Below, piece after piece: positions 44,018-49,335 of a stretch of DNA of 49,335 nucleotides. Source of the DNA: Deinococci bacterium (GTDB lineage: Bacteria > Deinococcota > Deinococci > Deinococcales > Trueperaceae); contig JASBRS010000037.1 of the NCBI GenBank assembly GCA_030149325.1, forward strand, positions 1 to 49,335, written 5' to 3'. The notes under the pieces were generated by a model that saw nothing but the letters and a program-made list of their open reading frames with translations, ran no database searches and had not been told where the DNA came from. Made by a program: the position numbers and the translations under genes. Within the stretch, counting starts at the first letter, position 1, and every line of letters begins with the position of its first letter.

Positions 44018-45510
44018 TACGGCATGGTGGCGTTCGCGATCGACCACTCGTTGTTGGGCAGCAACGTGATGCCCGAGACATCGGCGCGATGGGCGATCAG
44101 CGCGACCCCGTCGTAGAGCGTCACCCACGCCACGTCCTTGAGCATCAGGGCGTTGGCCTGGTTGAGCAGGTCGAGCCGCTTCTGCTGATCGGTGGTCGCG
44201 CGGCTCGCCTCGATGAGCTGGTTGGCCGCCGGGTTGTCGTAGGCCGAACGGTTGGAGGCGCCGATGTTGGCCGAGTCGAGGTTGGGGTAGACGAGCTCCG
44301 AGCCGTCGGCGGTGCTGTTGGTCCAGCCCAGCAGGTAGAGGTCCTGCTCGTACTTCTGCGTGGCCGACAGGTAGGCCCCCCACTCGACGGTCTTGATGGT
44401 GGTGGGGATGCCGGCCTGACTCAGCTGCCCCTGCAGGATCTGGCCCACCCGCGGGTAGTTGCCGGTCTGCGGCACCCACAGGGTGACGGGTCGGGCGTCC
44501 TTGACCTGGCTCCACAACTGCTTGGCCTTGGCCGGGTCGTACGGCGTGCAGTTCGACTCGACGCCCTCGACGTAGCCGAACACCTGCGGGCCGATGATGC
44601 TGCAGTCGGGGTTGGCGAGCGGCGCCAGCAGCTTGGAGATGACGCTGATGTCGACGGCCGAGGCGACCGCCTCACGCGCCGTCTTGTCCTGCCACAGCGG
44701 CTCCTTGTAGTTGAAGCCGAGGTAGAACACCGGCGTCCCCGGCTTCATGACCACGTCGATGGCCTTGTTCTGCTGCAGCCGGCTCACCAGCTCCGGCGGC
44801 ACCGTATCGATGAGCTGGACGTCGCCGCGCTCCAGCAGGGCGACCTGGGTGTTGACGTCGGGAACCACTCGGATCACGAAGGTGTCGATGGCGGGCGCCT
44901 TGCCCCAGTAGTTGGGGTTGCGCACCAGGGTGATGTGGTCGCCCGACACCCATTCCTTGAGCATGTAGGGGCCGGTGCCGACCGGGTTCTTCATGAGGTC
45001 ACCGTACTTGGCCACGGCCGTGGGGCTGACGATCGCCGCGTTGGCGTGCGCCAGGGCGGCCAAGAAGGCGCCGTAGGGCGCCGAGGTGGTGATCTTGACG
45101 GTGTAGTCGTCGATGACGTCGATGCTCTTGATGGGCTTGAGGAGGCTGGCGCGCGGCGCGCCGACCTTGGGATCGAGGATGCGCTCGAAGGTGAACTTCA
45201 CGGCCTCGGCGTTGAAGGGCGTGCCGTCCTGGAAGGTCACGCCGTGACGCAGGTGGAAGATCCAGGTGTTGGCATCGGGGGTGTCCCACGAGGTGGCGAG
45301 CCAGGGGATGAGCTGGTTGGTGGCGGGGTCGCGCGCGACCAGGTTCTCGTAGATGTGGCGCTCGGGAACGGACGACACGGAGTCGTTGGTGAGCACCGGG
45401 GAGAGGCCGACGGCATCGGCCTGGGCGGCGTAGGTGAAGGTCGCCGCCGCCGCCGATGCGACGAACGCACCGGCCAGGACGATCGCGATGATACGGACGA
45501 GGCGTTTCAT
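44017..45510 (-). CDS. Peptide ABC transporter substrate-binding protein (family 5)
   Basis: A 497-residue exported binding protein with a Sec signal peptide (VRIIAIVLAGAFVASAAAA) and no lipobox. The order is normal for SBP_bac_5: LIPWLATSWD, FHLRHGVTFQDGTPFNAEAV, NPVGTGPYMLKEW and YDPAKAKQLW in the first 330 residues, then GQILQGQLSQAGIPTTIKTV, LGWTNSTADG and NQANALMLKDVAWVTLYDG at the end. It serves as an internal reference for the permuted protein at 47717. Its ATG overlaps the gntR stop (ATGA). Confidence 0.92.
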   Translation of the reverse strand: MKRLVRIIAIVLAGAFVASAAAATFTYAAQADAVGLSPVLTNDSVSSVPERHIYENLVARDPATNQLIPWLATSWDTPDANTWIFHLRHGVTFQDGTPFNAEAVKFTFERILDPKVGAPRASLLKPIKSIDVIDDYTVKITTSAPYGAFLAALAHANAAIVSPTAVAKYGDLMKNPVGTGPYMLKEWVSGDHITLVRNPNYWGKAPAIDTFVIRVVPDVNTQVALLERGDVQLIDTVPPELVSRLQQNKAIDVVMKPGTPVFYLGFNYKEPLWQDKTAREAVASAVDISVISKLLAPLANPDCSIIGPQVFGYVEGVESNCTPYDPAKAKQLWSQVKDARPVTLWVPQTGNYPRVGQILQGQLSQAGIPTTIKTVEWGAYLSATQKYEQDLYLLGWTNSTADGSELVYPNLDSANIGASNRSAYDNPAANQLIEASRATTDQQKRLDLLNQANALMLKDVAWVTLYDGVALIAHRADVSGITLLPNNEWSIANATMP

Positions 45511-46229
45511 GGCTCCGTTACCTCCCTCGGGCTGATGCCCTGGTCGCGAACGATGCTGCGTTCGACGGCCTCCAGATGGTCGAGCACGGCGCGGCGAGCG
45601 GCGTTGGCGTCGCCGCCGATGATCGCCTCGGCGATCGCCGTGTGTTGCTCGAGCGCCAGCACCGGCTGGTCGCCCGTGAGCATGCGCGCACGCAGCTCGC
45701 TGAGCATGGCCCGCAGGGTGTCGAGCACCTGCAGGACGGTAGCGTTGCCCGCCACGCGGGCGATCAAGCGGTGGAACTCGACGTCCTCGCCGAACAGGCG
45801 GCGGCCCGAGCCGACGATGCGCGCCTGCCGCTCGAGCGCGGCGCGCAGGTCGGCGGCGTCGGTCTCGCTGCAGCGTTCGGACGCCAGCACGGCGATCTCG
45901 GGCTCGAGGATGCGCCGGAACTGCAGCAGGTCCTCGGCGAGTTGCGGCTGGTTCTGGAGGAGCGTCCGGAAGGGCATCGCCAGCGCTTCGCCGCCGGGGT
46001 TGCGGACGACCGTGCCGTCGCCCTGCCGCACCTCCAGGTAGCCGAGCAACTGCAGGTCGCGGATGGCGTCGCGGAGGGTGGTGCGCGAGACGCCGAAGTG
46101 GTTGGCGAGGTCGCGCTCGGGGGGCAGGCGGTCACCGTCCGTCAGCTCGTTGTCGCGGATCATCGCCAGCAGGGCGTCGCGGACCTCGTCCGAGACCTTG
46201 CGGCGTTTGATGGTCTCGCGGGTGTCGAT
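45507..46229 (-). CDS. FadR-type GntR regulator (FCD), probable ATC start
   Basis: A repressor of about 240 residues. The winged helix runs ETIKRRKVSDEVRDALLAMI to PPERDLANHFGVSRTTLRDA and LLGYLEVRQGDGTVV. The FCD ligand domain includes FGEDVEFHRLIARVAGNATV. No ATG, GTG or TTG exists where the family starts. However, ATC at 46229 sits 6 nt after a strong GGGAGG. The open frame runs on to a GTG at 46367, but this lacks a ribosome site and adds 46 Pro/Ala-rich residues. I favour the ATC start with caution. It heads the operon gntR / binding protein / dppB / dppC / ggt, which it probably represses. Confidence 0.75.
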   Translation of the reverse strand: MDTRETIKRRKVSDEVRDALLAMIRDNELTDGDRLPPERDLANHFGVSRTTLRDAIRDLQLLGYLEVRQGDGTVVRNPGGEALAMPFRTLLQNQPQLAEDLLQFRRILEPEIAVLASERCSETDAADLRAALERQARIVGSGRRLFGEDVEFHRLIARVAGNATVLQVLDTLRAMLSELRARMLTGDQPVLALEQHTAIAEAIIGGDANAARRAVLDHLEAVERSIVRDQGISPREVTEP

Positions 46230-46382
46230 GGCGTGCCTCCCTGCCCTCGCCCCGTCGCGAGGGGATGATGGAACCGTTGGGGCTGCGGCGCCGGCGTGAA
46301 CGCCAGCGCCGCAGCTTTGGGTCCGTCCGGACTCGTCCGGTGTCGGGTGGGGGGGAACCGGCACCACGGAACAAAGGTTGTA

Positions 46383-46430
46383 TGGTCGGACCTCTTCAGG
46401 AGTCTAGTGGGGGGAGCGCCCGCTTGTCAA
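46383..46430 (-). promoter_or_regulatory. gntR-operon promoter with FadR-like operator
   Basis: On the minus strand TTGACA (46425-46430) and TAGACT (46401-46406) are 18 nt apart. Just downstream, 46383-46393 reads TGGTCGGACCT on the plus strand, matching the TNGTNNNACNA consensus of FadR-type GntR proteins in all but the last base. It overlaps the start site, as for autorepression. Confidence 0.6.
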
Positions 46431-46496
46431 GCGCCGCCCATCGGCGCGGCGGAGGCGTCGCGCTAGCATGGAGCAACGACGACGGGAGGGGTGTGC

Positions 46497-46907
46497 GTGC
46501 GACGGATGACGGTGGGATCGGGGTCGCCCTTTGAGGCGAGCATCGGCTTCTCGCGGGCCGTGCGGATCGGCGACCGGGTGGCGGTGTCGGGGACGGCGCC
46601 CATCGCCGAGGACGGCTCGCCGGCGGCGCCGGGCGACGCCTACGCCCAGACGCGCCGGTGTCTGGACATCATCGCTGCCGCCCTGGAGCGTGCCGGCGCT
46701 CGCCTCGAGGACGTCCAGCGCACGCGCGTGTACCTCACCGACAGGGCGGTCTGGGAGGCGGTGGCGAGGGCCCACGGCGAGGTCTTCGGGGCGATCCGGC
46801 CGGCCAGCACCTTCGTGGTGGTGGCGGCGCTGCTCGACCCCGCCTGGCTGGTGGAGATCGAGGCCGAGGCGGTGATCGGCTCCGGGGTCGCCGAGGCGGG
46901 CCCGTGA
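46497..46907 (+). CDS. RidA/YjgF-family enamine/imine deaminase
   Basis: A 136-residue RidA-type protein. GFSRAVRIGDRVAVSGTAPI is the N-terminal strand region. AYAQTRRCLDIIAAALERAG and DVQRTRVYLTD contain the conserved Arg that binds the substrate carboxylate. WLVEIEAEAVIGSG ends the fold with the catalytic Glu. RidA proteins hydrolyse reactive enamines/imines from amino-acid metabolism. The GTG at 46497 lies 6 nt after GGGAGGGG; ATG at 46506 is an alternative. A TAGCAT box is at 46464-46469. The next gene overlaps its stop. Confidence 0.88.
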   Translation: MRRMTVGSGSPFEASIGFSRAVRIGDRVAVSGTAPIAEDGSPAAPGDAYAQTRRCLDIIAAALERAGARLEDVQRTRVYLTDRAVWEAVARAHGEVFGAIRPASTFVVVAALLDPAWLVEIEAEAVIGSGVAEAGP

Positions 46908-47245
46908 GACGGACGCGCTGGCACGTGCCTGTCGCCGAGATCCTGGCCGCGCTGCCGGCACCGGACGGCTCGCGCCTGGCGCCGGTGTTCGACCGTGGCG
47001 ACGTGAGCGTCGAGCTCTACGCCCCCCGCGGCCGCGACGAGCAACGACCGCACGAGCGCGACGAGCTCTACCTGGTGGTGGCCGGCGCCGGCAACTTCCG
47101 CTGCGCGGAGACGCGGGTGGCCTTCACGGCCGGGGACCTGCTGTTCGTGCCCGCCGGCATGGAGCACCGCTTCGAGGACTTCGGCGACGAGCTGGTGGTG
47201 TGGGCGGTGTTCTTCGGGCCGCAGGGCGGCTACGGCGTGGGCTGA
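46904..47245 (+). CDS. Single-domain cupin protein
   Basis: A 113-residue cupin. Motif 1 is RPHERDELYLVVAGAGNF with His50 and Glu54, and motif 2 is GDLLFVPAGMEHRFEDF with His88, so a 2-His-1-Glu metal site is likely. The function of such small cupins ranges from dioxygenase to sugar binding and cannot be assigned. Its GTG overlaps the RidA stop (GTGA), so both are translated together. Confidence 0.85.
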   Translation: MRRTRWHVPVAEILAALPAPDGSRLAPVFDRGDVSVELYAPRGRDEQRPHERDELYLVVAGAGNFRCAETRVAFTAGDLLFVPAGMEHRFEDFGDELVVWAVFFGPQGGYGVG

Positions 47246-47257
47246 GTCGGGCCAGTC

Positions 47258-47422
47258 GGATTATCAAATCCTTCGGGAGGCGACGAGCCCGCGCCCGACC
47301 TCGCACGTGGCGGGCGGCGCGTCGAGGCGACAGGGGTTTCGTTGGAGGCTCGGTATGGGGTGGGCACGGCCGTTCGCGGCGGGCTTGTGGAGCCTGAGGA
47401 TTTGATAAGTGGTCTTATCAAA
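47258..47422. promoter_or_regulatory. Operator-like TTATCAAA sites upstream of the second binding protein
   Basis: TTTGATAAG-TGGT-CTTATCAAA (47401-47422) is a perfect dyad with 9-bp arms. A further site (TTATCAAATCC, 47261-47271) is the inverted copy of GGATTTGATAA at 47398-47408. The dyad centre TGGTCTTATCA (47410-47420) matches TNGTNNNACNA at all but one fixed position, so the FadR-type regulator encoded next door may bind here. The rest of the 471-bp gap holds the promoter at 47599 and no gene I can support. Confidence 0.55.
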
Positions 47423-47598
47423 CGGACCGTGGGATCCCGCGGCACTTCGGGATCGGCCCGCGGCGAGGCACCTCGTGCGGCTGCCCGTGGTGGCGCCCGT
47501 CGACGCCCCGTGGAGCCACACTGCCGACGCGTGGCGCGCCCCACGGAGGCCGTCCGCGCCGATCGTCCGGTGCCTCGCGTGGCGCTCCCGGCTCGCAG

Positions 47599-47627
47599 TT
47601 GACAACCGCGGGCTCCGTCGGTAGGCT
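47599..47627 (+). promoter_or_regulatory. Promoter of the permuted binding-protein gene
   Basis: TTGACA (47599-47604) and TAGGCT (47622-47627) are 17 nt apart. The leader of about 80 nt holds a possible GGTG...CACC hairpin and an AAGGGAGG ribosome site at 47703-47710 before the ATG at 47717. Confidence 0.7.
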
Positions 47628-47716
47628 AGCGACAACAGACCGTGTAAAAGCTTCTGATTTGCAACACCTGGTGACAACGGCGGTTGCCGTGTCGCACCCC
47701 CCAAGGGAGGTAGTGC

Positions 47717-49228
47717 ATGCGTCGGTGGAAATGGCTCCTCATACTCGTTTTGGTGCTTCTGGTGGGGGTTGCGAGCGCCAAGAAGCTGTCGTTCGTGCTC
47801 GACACGACCGACAATCGCGCGGACGAGGCCCAGGCGATTGCGGCCCAGCTGCAGCAGATCGGCATCGACGTGCAGGTGCGCGTCTGGAAGAGCAACGTGT
47901 TGCTCGACGCCATCAAGGCCGGCAGCCGGCAGGCGTACACCACGGATTGGGGGAGCGCCTACTTCGATCCCTTCGACCTGGGCATCCCCAAGCTGACCAC
48001 CGGGGGGCGGGGCAACTACTCGTTCTACAGCAATCCCAAGGTCGACGAGGACTTCAAGGTCGCCTCGACGACGACGTCCGACGCCCCTCGAGCGGCCGCC
48101 TACAAGGACGCCCAGCAGGTCATCTTCAACGATGCGCCCTGGATCTTCGGCTACGTGCTGCAGAACATCGAGGCCTCCTCGAACGCGGTGCAGGGCTGGG
48201 GCCCGGCGGCCGACAACAGCGAGTCGCTGGCCGGCGTGAGCGTGCAGGGCGGCAGTAGCCTGGTCCTGGGGATGCGCACCGACCAGATCGTCACCTTCGA
48301 CCCGGCGATGTACCGGGATCGCGACACCGAGGCCGTGCTGCGCAACATGTTCGACTCGCTGGTGACGCACACCCTGGCCGGCGAGGTGGTGCCGCAGCTG
48401 GCGACGTCCTGGAGCAAGGTCGACGACAAGACCTACGACTTCACACTCCGGAGCGGCGTCACCTTCCAGAACGGCGATCCGCTCACGGCGGACGACGTGG
48501 TCTACACCTTCCACCGGATCCTGACGCCGGGCGCCGTCAACGGCGAGACCAGCCCGCGCGCCGGCCTGCTCGGCCCCCTCGACCATGTCGAGAAGATCGA
48601 CGCCACGCACGTCCGCTTCGTGTACAAGGACCCCTTCCCGGAGTCGCTCCTGCTGCAGGCGCTGGTCCACTTCCAGATCGTGCCCCAGGCGTACATGGAG
48701 AAGGTCGGCGTCGACGCCTTCAAGAAGGCGCCGATCGGCAGCGGTCCGTTCCAGTTCGTGCAGGGCAGCCTCGACTCGCAGATCGTGCTGAAGCGCTACG
48801 ACGGCTACTGGGGCGGACCCGCCAAGCTCCAGCAGGTCGTCTTCCGGATGATGCCGGAGCCTTCCACGCGCGTCGCCGCGCTGCTCTCGGGCGAAGTGCA
48901 GATCATCCAGGCGGTCCCGGCCGATCTCGTGGCTCGCCTGAAGAGCGCGCCGTCCATCACCGTCAAGACCGCGGAGGGCACGCGCGCGTACCAGATCGAG
49001 CTCAACAACAAGGTCGCACCCTTCAACGATCCGCGCGTCCGCCAGGCCCTCAACCTCGCCATCGACTGGGACAGTATCCTGAAGAACATCTACCTCGGCT
49101 ACGGGCAGCGGCTCGCCACCGCGTTCCTGCCCAGCGGCTTCGGCTACGACGCCTCGCTCGAGCCCTACCCGTACGACCCCGCACGGGCCAAGGAACTGCT
49201 CAAGCAGGCAGGATACGACGGCAACTAA
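47717..49228 (+). CDS. Circularly permuted family-5 substrate-binding protein
   Basis: A 503-residue exported protein with signal peptide MRRWKWLLILVLVLLVGVAS-A, cleaved near residue 21. Residues 23-165 are what normally ends such proteins: DEAQAIAAQLQQIGIDVQVR, TDWGSAYFDPFDLG, NYSFYSNPKVDEDF, DAQQVIFNDAPWIFGY. Residues 166-181 look like a linker. Residues 182-503 are what normally begins them: TFDPAMYRD, EVVPQLATSW, FTLRSGVTFQNGDPLTADDV, APIGSGPFQF, DPRVRQALNLAIDW, and last YDPARAKELLKQAGYDGN before TAA. In normal proteins that last motif leads into the segment now found at the N-terminus. It has its own promoter and ribosome site. No permease follows within the window. Confidence 0.8.
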   Translation: MRRWKWLLILVLVLLVGVASAKKLSFVLDTTDNRADEAQAIAAQLQQIGIDVQVRVWKSNVLLDAIKAGSRQAYTTDWGSAYFDPFDLGIPKLTTGGRGNYSFYSNPKVDEDFKVASTTTSDAPRAAAYKDAQQVIFNDAPWIFGYVLQNIEASSNAVQGWGPAADNSESLAGVSVQGGSSLVLGMRTDQIVTFDPAMYRDRDTEAVLRNMFDSLVTHTLAGEVVPQLATSWSKVDDKTYDFTLRSGVTFQNGDPLTADDVVYTFHRILTPGAVNGETSPRAGLLGPLDHVEKIDATHVRFVYKDPFPESLLLQALVHFQIVPQAYMEKVGVDAFKKAPIGSGPFQFVQGSLDSQIVLKRYDGYWGGPAKLQQVVFRMMPEPSTRVAALLSGEVQIIQAVPADLVARLKSAPSITVKTAEGTRAYQIELNNKVAPFNDPRVRQALNLAIDWDSILKNIYLGYGQRLATAFLPSGFGYDASLEPYPYDPARAKELLKQAGYDGN

Positions 49229-49335
49229 CCCGTATCGCCGCCGTCGGGCCCCCCCGCGCGGTTCCGCGGCGCCCCCCCCGCACCCCCAGGGGTGAAGGGG
49301 CCCGGGCCCCCCCCCGCGCGGCGGCGGCGGCGTGA
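49229..49335. other. Low-complexity GC-rich sequence at the window end
   Basis: After the stop codon the sequence is dominated by long C and G runs (C7, C8, C9) with palindromes such as GGGGCCCGGGCCCC (49297-49310) and CACCCC-CA-GGGGTG (49281-49294). The latter could be a terminator stem, but the runs and the terminal GGC repeats look like a poorly resolved sequence end. No gene is seen. Confidence 0.5.

Noticed and set aside
43273-46041. A 922-codon plus-strand open frame across the peptide transporter operon
   Set aside because: Antisense shadow without domains. The minus-strand permease and binding-protein genes are complete.
47339-47440. A stretch LEARYGVGTAVRGGLVEPED resembling the wing of a GntR helix-turn-helix
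   Set aside because: Only about 15 residues match. No recognition helix lies upstream in frame, and the stretch contains the operator-like dyad. Chance resemblance is more likely than a gntR relic, though the latter cannot be excluded.

Overview
This is a gene-dense, high-GC (about 70%) bacterial segment that most resembles Deinococcota (Deinococcus-Thermus), possibly a Truepera-like lineage. That placement is an inference. It rests on a lexA-imuB-dnaE2 mutasome operon, a PolX with a PHP domain, a ParA of Deinococcus-plasmid style, KtrAB and MntH, and several genes whose start codon lies 5-7 nt after a TANNNT box, as in the leaderless mRNAs known from Deinococcus.

Layout. 1-3.0 kb: toroid-fold protein, HD phosphohydrolase, class II sirtuin and a decayed arsR-arsC remnant. 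3.1-9.5 kb: SOS mutasome (lexA with promoter and perfect operator, imuB-like Y-family protein, DUF6504-like small protein, dnaE2), then a DUF1232 protein. 9.5-15.6 kb: a plasmid-type replication and partition module. It has a Rep_3 initiator, an AT-rich stretch, six tandem 22-bp iterons, two further iteron clusters (one about 4 kb away in inverted orientation), parAB and two palindromes that may be parS. 15.7-20.5 kb: DNA maintenance genes (SRAP/HMCES, ligA, polX). 20.6-25.9 kb: a two-component system, an ApbE/ferric-reductase-like operon with two small anchored proteins, and a DEDDh exonuclease. 26-34.5 kb: transporters (two MFS, MntH, KtrAB), a metallophosphoesterase and a secreted protein. 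34.7-37.1 kb: a disordered protein and a GGDEF cyclase. 37.2-40.4 kb: NAD salvage (pncB, nadE, PncA-like hydrolase). 40.5-46.4 kb: a FadR-type regulator / peptide ABC transporter / gamma-glutamyltransferase operon. 46.5-49.3 kb: RidA, a cupin and a second peptide-binding protein.

Two items stand out. First, the substrate-binding protein at 47717-49228 appears circularly permuted: signal peptide, then the part that normally ends family-5 binding proteins, then the part that normally begins them. Second, an iteron/Rep/ParABS origin with P1-like dispersed control clusters lies beside the normally essential ligA. This suggests a chromid or an integrated megaplasmid rather than a dispensable plasmid.

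Several genes are linked by metabolism. LigA and the sirtuin consume NAD that PncA, PncB and NadE would help regenerate. LexA, ImuB, DnaE2, LigA, PolX, SRAP and the exonuclease form a loose DNA-damage cluster. MntH and KtrAB supply Mn2+ and K+.
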